From assembly GCA_021798195.1 (NCBI GenBank), contig JAJZYH010000007.1, positions 39,171 to 71,652 on the forward strand: 32,482 nt of DNA. Reading direction: 5' to 3'. Under the pieces are notes generated by a model that saw only the letters and a list, made by a program, of their open reading frames with translations, did no database searches and had not been told where the DNA came from. A program made the position numbers and the translations under genes. Position 1 is the first letter of the stretch. Every line of letters starts with the position of its first letter. Source of the stretch: Thermoplasmata archaeon (lineage in GTDB: Archaea > Thermoplasmatota > Thermoplasmata > Lutacidiplasmatales > UBA184). This document shows positions 1-7,270 of this stretch, piece by piece.

Positions 1-893
1 CCGCCACGGGCGGGAGCAGCGGGGGAACCCCGCTCAGCGCCACGGCACACGCATCCCCCACGAGCGGGACGGCGCCCCTCGCGGTGAGCTTCACGGGGAG
101 CGCGTCCGGCGGGACGAGCCCCTACAGTTACAGCTGGGCGTTCGGGGATGGATCCACGAGCACGGCGCAGAACCCCTCGCACACCTACAGTTCGGCGGGG
201 ACCTACACGGCGACGCTCACGGTGACGGACAGCGCCGGGCACACGGCGACGAGCTCCGTGAGCATCTCGGTCACCTCGGGCGGGACGGCCTCCTGCTCCG
301 GAGAGACCATCACCGTGTCGTTCGGCACGGTGAAGGAGTGTTCCCTGGATAGCGGGCAGCAGACGGTCTTCGAGTTCACCGTGACGCAGACGCAGTGGAA
401 CAACTACTACTACGTCAACGTCTACATGAACGACGGGACGGTCTCGGGCACGCAACCGGTGTTCCAGATGGGCACCGGGATGGGAGGCACCCCCAGCATG
501 TCCGCGGCCCAGCAGACGGCGAACGGCCCCAACGCCGCGATCCAGATCGACCTCTTCACGCAGGCCTCGGGATCGTACGGCGGCTGGGGGACCTACTGGG
601 CCATCGTCACCGCGCCCGGTGGATCGGGCGGCTTCTGCTTCGAGGCCCAGCTCTCCAATAACAACCCGGGGAGCGGACCCTCCTGCTCGGCCACTCTCCA
701 GCCCACCTCCCCACCGTCCTCGAGCGCCGCCGGTGCCTCATTCTCGTTCGTGAGCACGGGGGGACCTCTGGGCCCCACCCTGTGGGGCATCCCCATCCTG
801 CCCGTGGTCCTGGTGGGAGCCGGCGAGGCGTTCGTGCTGGGCTTGTGGACCCGCCGGAGGAGATCGCGGAGGGCATCGCCCACGGCCCGGTGA
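1..893 (+). CDS. PKD-domain surface protein, C-terminal part (5' end outside window)
   Basis: The reading frame is open from base 3, so the gene begins upstream of the window; the first GTG inside (position 84) lies within the PKD fold and is not a start. The visible part opens with a Ser/Thr/Gly-rich stretch and then one complete PKD (polycystic kidney disease) beta-sandwich, recognised by its WAFGDG core, the NPSHTY turn and the GTYTATLTVTD strand (about bases 50-280). A second Cys-containing beta-rich region of about 120 residues follows that I do not recognise. The end is a Pro/Ser linker, one hydrophobic segment (near bases 790-840) and an Arg-rich tail ending at the TGA at 891-893. This order suggests an exported protein anchored by a C-terminal membrane helix with the basic tail inside. 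PKD domains usually mediate protein or carbohydrate contacts; any catalytic domain would be upstream. Confidence 0.85.
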   Translation, partial: ATGGSSGGTPLSATAHASPTSGTAPLAVSFTGSASGGTSPYSYSWAFGDGSTSTAQNPSHTYSSAGTYTATLTVTDSAGHTATSSVSISVTSGGTASCSGETITVSFGTVKECSLDSGQQTVFEFTVTQTQWNNYYYVNVYMNDGTVSGTQPVFQMGTGMGGTPSMSAAQQTANGPNAAIQIDLFTQASGSYGGWGTYWAIVTAPGGSGGFCFEAQLSNNNPGSGPSCSATLQPTSPPSSSAAGASFSFVSTGGPLGPTLWGIPILPVVLVGAGEAFVLGLWTRRRRSRRASPTAR

Positions 894-1011
894 ACCGTTC
901 CTCGGGGCGAGAGTTCAAACCCATTCCACGGAGAGGGTTCCCTGGAGGCCCGGGGATCCTTCTCCACCTCTTCTCCGTGGGATGTGAGCGGCGTCCGCCG
1001 CCCATCCCCTA

Positions 1012-1029
1012 CCCATCCTCATGGATGGG
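1012..1029. other. Perfect 7-bp hairpin between PKD gene and RNase P RNA
   Basis: CCCATCC, loop TCAT, GGATGGG. It lies between the 3' ends of the PKD gene (plus strand) and the RNase P RNA (minus strand), where both transcripts should end. It has no following T-run, so a terminator role is only an inference. I see no gene in the surrounding 894-1150 stretch. Confidence 0.35.
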
Positions 1030-1132
1030 AACGACCTCGAGGGGAACCCCGGGAGGGTCGCCGTCCTCTTCCGTCCGCTTGAGCCGAGGGCCGCCCGTGG
1101 GGTTCCCAAGCTCCGTCGACGTGGGGGATACA

Positions 1133-1154
1133 CCCCGGTGGTTGCCCACCGGGG
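1133..1154 (-). terminator. 9-bp GNRA-loop hairpin at the 3' end of RNase P RNA
   Basis: On the RNA strand the hairpin is CCCCGGTGG, loop GCAA, CCACCGGGG. Its first four bases (1154-1151) are also the last bases of the RNase P P1 strand. It could stop transcription or mark the 3' processing site. No T-run follows, so the terminator label is tentative. Confidence 0.4.
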
Positions 1155-1475
1155 CGGCCAGGTCGTGGTCGTAAGCCCCATTCTGTTCCGGCAGCATTCC
1201 ACTGCGCGCCCACTCATGCGGTCACGGAACCCGCGTCATCCCGCATCTTCGGGCTTGCTCCAGGGGAGGCGGCCGTTTCAACATCTCCGTGGGGAACCTC
1301 CTCGGCATCTCCGGATCCTCGTACCCCCATGGCTGTGTCGTTTCTGCTCCGTGGCTCAGGCTCTCACCCGACGGGCTTGCGCCCGTCCCCCGGGTTCCCA
1401 GAGTGGGGACTTTCCTCAGCTCCTCCCCATCGCGGGGGAGGGACCGTCAGCTGCCCACCATGTCCTGGCGGCCCC
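1151..1475 (-). ncRNA. rnpB: RNase P RNA, archaeal type
   Basis: This is the catalytic RNA of RNase P, which trims tRNA 5' leaders. On the minus strand the universal core is plain. The 5' P4 strand reads GAGGAAAGTCCCC (1405-1417) and the 3' P4 strand reads ACAGAATGGGGCTTAC (1171-1186). Between them is GGTGAGAGCC...GAGCAGAAACGACAC (about 1331-1368), typical of the conserved region around P10-P12. A P3-like hairpin (CTCCCC/GGGGAG, 1423-1440) lies upstream of P4. Bases 1462-1475 pair with 1151-1164 to form a long P1 with two mismatches; these two strands set the ends given here. The predicted length, about 325 nt, suits an archaeal RNase P RNA. A weak TATA-like GGGTAAGAGC lies about 20 nt upstream on the minus strand (near 1491-1500). 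The ends are accurate to perhaps 10 nt. Plus-strand open frames across this region are chance products of high GC. Confidence 0.93.
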
Positions 1476-1574
1476 GGGAGGCCCCCCCGGGCTCTTACCC
1501 GTTACGGTGGAGGCCGGCGTCCCCCGCGCGGACGGCCGGAAGCTTCATGGCCGTCCTCCGGGTCCCCGCAGAGA

Positions 1575-2294
1575 ATGGATGCGCCCCCCCTCTCCCCGTC
1601 CCAATCCCGGGCCCCCACGCCCGCGGCGCCCCGGCTGATCCCCGCCTTCGGCCTGCGGCGCGGCCGGGCGGTGATCCTCCACGAGGGGAAGATCCACCCC
1701 CTCGAGGATGCGTCGGGAGGGCCCGCCGACGTCTTCGACGTGGCGGACGAACTCTTCGCGCAGTACCGACGCGCCTACCTCGTGGACTTCGACGGCATCC
1801 AACGGGGCCGTCCGCAGCTGGACTTCATGGGGGAGATCGGACGGAATCAGGAGCTCTGGGTGGAGGCCGGCCCCCGGACCGCCGAGGAGGTCATGGACAT
1901 CCTGGTGGCGGGCGCCTCGAAGGCGGTCCTGGCCACGCCGCAGCTCAAGGGGGCGGTGGAGATCTCCCGGACCCTCAAGCTGACCACCGACGTGGCGCTC
2001 CTGGTCCTGTGGGACGGGGGGGCCATCGCGAGCCCGGACCCTCAACTGCGGGGGGCCACCGTGGACGACCTCGCCCGCGAGGCACGGCAGAAGGGATTGC
2101 GGGACCTCATCTTGGCATCCACCGCGCCCCGGGTCGATTGGGAGCTCGTGGAGCGTCTGGCGCCGGGAGGTCCCACGTACGTGGGGAGCCCCTTCCGGCG
2201 GGCGGAGGAAGGGGAGCTCCTCCGGCGGGGAGCCCACGGGGGTATCTTCCCCGCGGAGGAGGGGGAACACGGATGGACGATCTCACCCTCCTAG
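1575..2294 (+). CDS. HisA/HisF-family TIM-barrel protein lacking a catalytic Asp
   Basis: The 239-residue protein resembles HisA (phosphoribosylformimino-AICAR-ribotide isomerase, histidine pathway). Its first strand reads IPAFGLRRGRAV in place of the usual IPAxDLxxGxxV, it has a mid-barrel DFDGI segment, and EAGPRTAEEVMDILVAGA matches the phosphate-binding GGxR...AGA region. The first catalytic Asp of HisA (after IPAI) is Gly here, and the second Asp site is also unclear (VLWDGG). The protein is therefore probably a HisA-like paralogue with another role rather than the histidine enzyme. No his genes are nearby. The ATG at 1575 was chosen because homology begins about 20 residues later; the frame is open to 1329 but that part crosses the RNase P RNA on the other strand. 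The 3' end overlaps the next gene by 22 nt, so the two are probably co-translated. Confidence 0.75.
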   Translation: MDAPPLSPSQSRAPTPAAPRLIPAFGLRRGRAVILHEGKIHPLEDASGGPADVFDVADELFAQYRRAYLVDFDGIQRGRPQLDFMGEIGRNQELWVEAGPRTAEEVMDILVAGASKAVLATPQLKGAVEISRTLKLTTDVALLVLWDGGAIASPDPQLRGATVDDLAREARQKGLRDLILASTAPRVDWELVERLAPGGPTYVGSPFRRAEEGELLRRGAHGGIFPAEEGEHGWTISPS

Positions 2295-2860
2295 GGGCCT
2301 TCCTGTGGCAGCGGGTGGGGCGCCAACCGGCCCCCCGCAAGGTGCTCGAGGACATCCTCGCCTTCGAGGTCCAGTGGTTCCGGCCGTCCCGCGCCCGAGA
2401 GGTGGTGGATGCGCTCGTCGCCTCCGGGATCTGGCAGACCTCTCCGGATTGGGACCGGCTCACGGCGTCTCCCGGACTCGCTGACGTGGCCATTCCTCCC
2501 GGATGGCGGCCGGTGGAGACCCGGTTGGCGCCGGGAGCTCCCGCCTCCCCGCCCCCTCCCCTTCTGGACCGTCTCCTCACCGCCCTCACGGAGAAGGAGG
2601 CAGGGAGGACCCGGGAGGAGATCGCTTCCCGGATCCGGGAACGGGCCCGGACCCTTTCCGTGAGCCCGGAAGCGGCCGCCATCCTCCGCCTTCAGGAGCT
2701 GGGAGAGGACACCCGATCCTGGCGTCGCGAGCTGGCGCGCCAGCTCTTCGGAGAGGAGGGTCCCGCGCATGCGCGGGGGGATCCGGACGGGGACCGAGCT
2801 TCGGCCCCTGCGCCCCCCCTCCATCCCTCTCCCCCCGCGGAGCCGCATGATGAGGCCTAG
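2273..2860 (+). CDS. DUF2240 family protein
   Basis: This 195-residue protein matches the archaeal DUF2240 family, whose function is unknown. Matching features are the N-terminal helix pair (LEDILAFEVQWFRPSRAREVVDAL resembles the family's SLDRxWFxPDQAKRLVD block), a central VAIPPGW strand (family: V(T/E)VPEGF), and a C-terminal helical part with SVSPEAAAILRLQ (family: GVTAEAAAVVYA). The last 30 residues are Pro/Ala-rich and variable. The ATG at 2273 has a GGAGGAGGGGG ribosome-binding site 7 nt upstream, inside the HisA-like gene it overlaps. The winged-helix-like helix pattern could mean nucleic-acid binding, but that is inference. A GGGACCC/GGGTCCC hairpin lies about 110 nt after the stop. 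Confidence 0.8.
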   Translation: MDDLTLLGAFLWQRVGRQPAPRKVLEDILAFEVQWFRPSRAREVVDALVASGIWQTSPDWDRLTASPGLADVAIPPGWRPVETRLAPGAPASPPPPLLDRLLTALTEKEAGRTREEIASRIRERARTLSVSPEAAAILRLQELGEDTRSWRRELARQLFGEEGPAHARGDPDGDRASAPAPPLHPSPPAEPHDEA

Positions 2861-3131
2861 AACCAGCGGATCCATGAAGAGTGATGGGCGAGCTGATGGC
2901 CCCCCGGGGGGACGCCGGGAGGAAGGGCACAGGGTATCCAGTGCTGGTCCCTGACCACCATGGATGCGGGAGGGACCCTTTGGGTCCCGGGGACCACCGT
3001 CGGCGATAACCTCCCATCCCACGGGGGTCCCCCGCGCCCTGCGAAAGGATCCGGGGAAGCGGGGTGGGACACCCCTCGGCGGGAAACCTATTTCCCGTGC
3101 CCGGGGTGGGGAACCCCGTCCGGGGAGCGCC
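2861..3131. other. Intergenic region with hairpin and GH15 promoter candidate
   Basis: There is no gene here that I can support. It contains a perfect hairpin at 2972-2988 (GGGACCC, loop TTT, GGGTCCC) that may end the upstream operon. A TATA-like AACCTATTTCC lies near 3086-3096, about 40 nt before the next start, and a GGGGAG ribosome-binding site lies at about 3123-3128. I looked for SRP RNA motifs and did not find them. Confidence 0.4.
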
Positions 3132-5528
3132 ATGCGGTTTCGGGGGGATCGGGTCGCCTTCGGAGGGCCGGGCATCGAACCCCGCTGGACCCACAGCAAC
3201 AAGGACGGCATCGGCACCGCCTACTCGGCCGACACCCGTCTCTGGTACACCCTCTGGAACGGGATCGTCACCGAGGTCTACTATCCCCGCGCCGATCTCC
3301 CCCAGCTCCGGGACCTCCAGTTCCTCATCACAGGCCCCCAGGGTCTCTTCCACGAGGAGAAGAGGGACCTGGAGCACCGGACGGAACGGATCACCCCCCA
3401 CGCACTGGGCTACCGGATCATCAACAAGGACCCGCGGGGCCGCTACAGCCTCCACAAGACCGTGACCGGGGATTGCCATCTCCCGTGCCTTCTCCAGCAC
3501 GTCCGTTGGGAGTGCGCCCCGGATGCGCCGTCCCCGCTCCGGCTCTACGTCCTGTGCGCCCCCCACCTCCAGGTGGGGGGATGGGGGAACAACGGGGCGG
3601 TGCTGGAGGTCATGGACCGGAAGATCCTGGTGGCGCACAAGGGGGACATCTGGCTCGCCCTGGGCGCGGACCGCCCGTTCCGCAAGGCGTCGGTGGGCTA
3701 CGTGGGGACGAGCGACGGCTGGACCGACATCTCCCGGCATGGGGAGATGACCTGGAACTATGATCTGGCTCCCCAGGGCAACATCGCCCTCACGGGCGAA
3801 CTCGGGGTGGAGCCCAACGAGGAGTTCGTCCTGGGGCTCGCCTTCGGCCGGAACATGTCCGCCGCGGTCACCACCCTCTTCCAGTCGCTGGGGGTCCCGT
3901 ACCACATCCACCGGGAGCGGTTCGTGGAGCAATGGGGCCGCGTGGACCGGCGGGAACTCCCCGCGGGGAGCCGGGTGGGGGATCACGGGCACCTCTACCA
4001 CGGGAGCGTGAGCATCCTCCTGGCCCACGAGGACAAGATCTTCCCGGGGGCCTTCATCGCATCCCTGTCCATCCCGTGGGGTTCGGCCATGGGGGACGAG
4101 GACCAGGGGGGCTATCACCTGGTCTGGACGCGGGACATGGTGAACACCGCCACCGCCCTTCTTGCGGCGGGGAACCGGGAAGCCCCCTTGCGGGCGCTCA
4201 TCTACCTCGCCACCAACCAGCAGCCGGACGGCGGGTTCCCGCAGAACTTCTGGCTCGACGGGACCCCCTACTGGCGGGGGATCCAGCTCGACGAGGTGGC
4301 CTTCCCCATCCTCCTCGCCTGGGCGCTCCATGAGCAGAAGGCGCTCCAGGAGTTCGACCCGTACCCCCTGGTCCTGGGGGCCTCACGCTATCTCATCGAG
4401 CACGGACCGGCCACGCAGCAGGAACGGTGGGAGGAAGTGAGCGGCTACTCCCCCAGTACCCTCGCCGCCAACATCGCGGCACTGGTCCTCGCCGGGCAGT
4501 TCGCCCGGCTCCGGCACGACCACGAGACCGCGCAGCTCGTGGAGGATTACGCGGACTTCCTCGAGTGCCACGTGGAGCGGTGGACCGTGACGAACCGGGG
4601 GAGCCTGGTCCCCGGCCACCCCCGGCACTACATCCGGATCCTGCCGGTGTCGGTGGACGACCCCACCCCCCTGGAGGACCCGGACCGGGCGATGCTTCCG
4701 CTGAAGAACGTTCCGCCCGGGCATCCGTCGGTGTTCCCGGCCCGGGACATCGTGGATGGGGGGTTCCTGGAACTGGTCCGCCGCGGGATCCGGTCCCCTC
4801 GGGATCCCCTCATCGAGGCCTCGGTGGAGGTGATGGACCGGGTGCTCCGGGTGGAGACCCCCCAGGGACCCGCCTGGCACCGCTACAACCACGACGGGTA
4901 CGGCCAGCGGGACGACGGCGGGCCCTATCTCGGGTATGGACGGGGTCGGGCCTGGCCTCTCCTCACGGGGGAACGAGGGCACTACGAACTCGCGCGGGGG
5001 AACGACCCGCGTCCGTACTTGAGGGCCCTGGAGGCGTTCGGAGGGAAGACGGGCCTCCTCCCCGAGCAGGTCTGGGACGAGGAGGACCGGCCGGAGCTGC
5101 ACCTCTTCCGGGGTCGACCCATTGAATCGGCGGTCCCCCTCGCGTGGGCCCATGCGGAGTACGTGAAGCTGGTCCGTTCCGCCGAGGACGGCAGGATGTT
5201 CGACCTCCCGGCACCCGTGGCGAACCGCTATCTCGGATCCCGCAAGGAGTGCACGCCCCGGGAGATCTGGAAGTTCAACCGGCAGCCCCAGACCATCCCG
5301 CGGGGGTGCCCGCTCCGCGTCCTCGCCCGGGCCCCCTTCGTGCTCCGGTTCACCACCAACGGATGGGCGAGCTGGGAGGACCGGGCTTCCCATCCCACCC
5401 CGCTGGGCATCGAGTACGTGGACCTGGAGCCCCTGGAATCTCCCACCGACGCGGTGGAGTTCACCTTCCGCTGGCCGGAGGCGGGGCGCTGGGAGGGCCG
5501 GAACTTCCGGGTCCGGGCCGAAGGATGA
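3132..5528 (+). CDS. Glycoside hydrolase family 15, glucoamylase/glucodextranase-like
   Basis: This enzyme should release glucose from alpha-glucans by inversion. The 798 residues show the bacterial/archaeal GH15 plan: an N-terminal beta-sandwich (about 1-270, beginning GIGTAYSADTRLWYTLWNG), an (alpha/alpha)6 barrel (about 290-690) and a short C-terminal domain beginning EIWKFN. Barrel signatures include YHLVWTRDMVNTATALL (329-344), QQPDGGFPQNFW and HDGYGQRDDGGPYLGYGRGRAWPLL. Predicted catalytic residues are the acid Glu388 in IQLDEVAFP and the base Glu645 in LLPEQVWDE, both at the positions expected from glucodextranase and glucoamylase. No signal peptide is visible, so it should act in the cytoplasm, for instance on glycogen or imported oligosaccharides. 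It stands alone, with no transporter or other sugar gene near it. The ATG at 3132 has a ribosome-binding site; earlier in-frame codons are low-complexity. Confidence 0.9.
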   Translation: MRFRGDRVAFGGPGIEPRWTHSNKDGIGTAYSADTRLWYTLWNGIVTEVYYPRADLPQLRDLQFLITGPQGLFHEEKRDLEHRTERITPHALGYRIINKDPRGRYSLHKTVTGDCHLPCLLQHVRWECAPDAPSPLRLYVLCAPHLQVGGWGNNGAVLEVMDRKILVAHKGDIWLALGADRPFRKASVGYVGTSDGWTDISRHGEMTWNYDLAPQGNIALTGELGVEPNEEFVLGLAFGRNMSAAVTTLFQSLGVPYHIHRERFVEQWGRVDRRELPAGSRVGDHGHLYHGSVSILLAHEDKIFPGAFIASLSIPWGSAMGDEDQGGYHLVWTRDMVNTATALLAAGNREAPLRALIYLATNQQPDGGFPQNFWLDGTPYWRGIQLDEVAFPILLAWALHEQKALQEFDPYPLVLGASRYLIEHGPATQQERWEEVSGYSPSTLAANIAALVLAGQFARLRHDHETAQLVEDYADFLECHVERWTVTNRGSLVPGHPRHYIRILPVSVDDPTPLEDPDRAMLPLKNVPPGHPSVFPARDIVDGGFLELVRRGIRSPRDPLIEASVEVMDRVLRVETPQGPAWHRYNHDGYGQRDDGGPYLGYGRGRAWPLLTGERGHYELARGNDPRPYLRALEAFGGKTGLLPEQVWDEEDRPELHLFRGRPIESAVPLAWAHAEYVKLVRSAEDGRMFDLPAPVANRYLGSRKECTPREIWKFNRQPQTIPRGCPLRVLARAPFVLRFTTNGWASWEDRASHPTPLGIEYVDLEPLESPTDAVEFTFRWPEAGRWEGRNFRVRAEG

Positions 5529-5601
5529 GGGTCCCGGGTCCCTGAGCCCATCCCGCCGCTCCCTCGTCCCCCCTTTCGGGGCATCCCCGAGTTCCCTTGC
5601 G

Positions 5602-6537
5602 TCATGGGAGGAGCGCGCTCAGTTCCTCCCGGCGGTGGGTCAGGGCCTCGCGACGGCGGAGGAGATCCCGGACCGCGGATGGGGGGAGCGGATCGCCATG
5701 GGTCCGCTCGAGCCGCCGGGGATCGATCTCCTCCTCCAGCACCGAGAGGTACTCCATGGTCGCGCGGACGAATCTCCCGAAGCGGGTGGGGGAATCCGCC
5801 GGATCGGGAAGGAGGCCGGCCCATTCCTTCTCCAGGAGTTCCAGCTTCCGGAGGAGATCCGGACGATCCCCGCGCGCCGCCACGAGCTGCTCCTGCAGGA
5901 TCCGTTCCCGGAGCTCCGTGAGGCTTTGGAGGGCCACGGAGGCGATGGACCCCACCGTCCGGAGGTAGGGGGACGGCAGGGAGATCTTGGCAAGGGCAGG
6001 GAGAACGGGGTCCTCCCGAAGGGGGGCCCCCGGTGTCCCCGACATCTCCGGGGTCGGAGTCTCCGAGGTTGTCCCGGATGGTCCGTCCCTCTCCTCGGGT
6101 CCCAGGGACCCCAGGTAGCGATCCGCGGCGGGCTCGGGCTCCAGGATGATGTTGGGGACGCGGCCCGTGGACTGGGCCGTCCGGAGGACGGCGAGCAAGC
6201 CCTGGACCCGCAGCGCCAGGGCCCGGTTCTCCTGGAAGTAGAGGGATGCCTGGAAATGCGCCTGGCTGCTGCGGCGGGCACAGTCCGAGAGGGCCCGGGC
6301 CAATTCCCGGAGCCGAGAGGGGGCCTCGTCACCGGAAGACGGAAAGGGGGCCTCCTCGGACTCCGCAGGGCGCGGGAGGAGAGGGAGGATGGAGAGGAGC
6401 CACGCCTCGAACCCAGGTCGGAGGGTCTTCTCCACGTCCACGTACGGCCGGAGGCGTTCCCGTACCTCTTCCGACAGCGGGAGATCTTCCAGCGGTGGGG
6501 ATGTCATTCTCGCCGGGGGGGATGGTTCCTGGGGCAT
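5602..6537 (-). CDS. Hypothetical helical protein
   Basis: A 311-residue protein of no family I recognise. It is mostly helical and rich in Arg, Glu and Leu. An N-terminal helical block (about 20-130) includes SLYFQENRALALRVQGLLAVLR. A Pro/Thr/Glu-rich linker (about 135-185) follows, then a C-terminal helical block (about 190-311) that ends in Arg/Glu-rich amphipathic helices suggestive of a coiled coil. There is no signal peptide or membrane segment. GC-rich third positions and helical periodicity support it over the antisense frames. Met11 (ATG at 6507) is an alternative start. It is convergent with the GH15 gene (73 nt apart) and divergent from the UspA gene. It may be a scaffold or DNA-associated protein, but nothing in the sequence proves either. 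Confidence 0.6.
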   Translation of the reverse strand: MPQEPSPPARMTSPPLEDLPLSEEVRERLRPYVDVEKTLRPGFEAWLLSILPLLPRPAESEEAPFPSSGDEAPSRLRELARALSDCARRSSQAHFQASLYFQENRALALRVQGLLAVLRTAQSTGRVPNIILEPEPAADRYLGSLGPEERDGPSGTTSETPTPEMSGTPGAPLREDPVLPALAKISLPSPYLRTVGSIASVALQSLTELRERILQEQLVAARGDRPDLLRKLELLEKEWAGLLPDPADSPTRFGRFVRATMEYLSVLEEEIDPRRLERTHGDPLPPSAVRDLLRRREALTHRREELSALLP

Positions 6538-6784
6538 GTTCCGAGCTCCCAGGAGTCGTTGTCAGGATCCCTGCGGTTCCCGCGACCCATGGGATCGCGG
6601 CGGTTGACTCCACAACCGGTGGGAATATCATCCAGAGAACGAAGATAAGGATGTTCCAGGGATCTCCGGGGGTGCGGCGTCCACCGGGAGACGAGCACTG
6701 CATCTTCCCAATGCTTATCCTCGTGGGGGCGTGTGGGAGAAAGGGCCCCTTTCCCGTGGGGGAAAGGAAGTCAGAGGGATCGCC
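6538..6784. promoter_or_regulatory. Divergent promoter region, hypothetical gene / UspA
   Basis: This 247-nt stretch separates two divergent starts and is more AT-rich than its surroundings. TATA-like candidates are GATATTCCC reading minus (near 6620-6630) and TGCTTATCC reading plus (near 6712-6720). No ORF is supported here. Confidence 0.4.
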
Positions 6785-7234
6785 ATGGAGACCGTGACGG
6801 GAGGGGCGCGGGGGCATCCCCGTCGGCTCGTGGTGGCGTTCGACGGCTCTCCCTCCTCCCAAAGGGCGCTCTCGGTCGCCGTGGCATGGGCCCGGTCCTG
6901 GGCCGCGGAGGAGCTCCGGGTCATCCACGTGGTCCAGGAGCCAAGGGACCGGGTGGAGCCGACGACCGAGGAGGAACAGGAATCGCTCCACCACCAGGAG
7001 GAGGAGGCCCTGAAGGCGGTGGCGTTGGAGGCCTCCCGGGAGGGAATCCACGTCTCCACCATCCTGCGGGAGGGGGATCCCGTTCCCACCATCCTTGGGG
7101 AGATCCAGTCCTGGAGCCCGGACTTGGTTCTGGTGGGCACCCGGGGGCTCAGCTGGCCCGCCAAGGTCCTCCTGGGATCCGTCTCCTCCGGGATCCTTGC
7201 CTCGTCCCGGGTCCCCGTGGTGGTCGTCCCCTGA
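6785..7234 (+). CDS. Universal stress protein, UspA family
   Basis: A single-domain Usp of 149 residues, the usual length. It begins with the beta-strand RRLVVAFDGSPSS, has an internal VIHVV strand, and ends with GTRG-x9-GSVSSGIL...VPVVVV. The G-2x-G-9x-G(S) pattern is the ATP-binding signature of the ATP-binding UspA subgroup, and the Asp of FDGS fits the same site. Usp proteins are cytoplasmic nucleotide-binding proteins linked to stress or energy state. The ATG at 6785 was preferred to an in-frame ATG at 6731 because homology begins just after it and an AGAGGGA ribosome-binding site lies about 6 nt upstream. It converges with the last gene of the Ehr-like operon with a 36-nt gap. Confidence 0.88.
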   Translation: METVTGGARGHPRRLVVAFDGSPSSQRALSVAVAWARSWAAEELRVIHVVQEPRDRVEPTTEEEQESLHHQEEEALKAVALEASREGIHVSTILREGDPVPTILGEIQSWSPDLVLVGTRGLSWPAKVLLGSVSSGILASSRVPVVVVP

Positions 7235-7270
7235 GAAGGCCGCGGAGGGTCCCGGACCCCCCGGCACGTC

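Noticed and set aside
1289-1574. N-terminal extensions of the HisA-like and DUF2240 frames, and other plus-strand ORFs over 1021-1638
   Set aside because: This DNA is largely the RNase P RNA gene on the minus strand, and the translations have no homology or codon pattern.
2861-3131. An SRP RNA or other structured RNA before GH15
   Set aside because: The GGAAGG-type SRP core and Alu motifs are absent; only short GC hairpins are present.
2586-4331. A 581-residue minus-strand open frame across the DUF2240 gene and GH15
   Set aside because: It is Pro/Gly/Val-rich without recognisable motifs, and the plus strand carries two proteins with clear homology.
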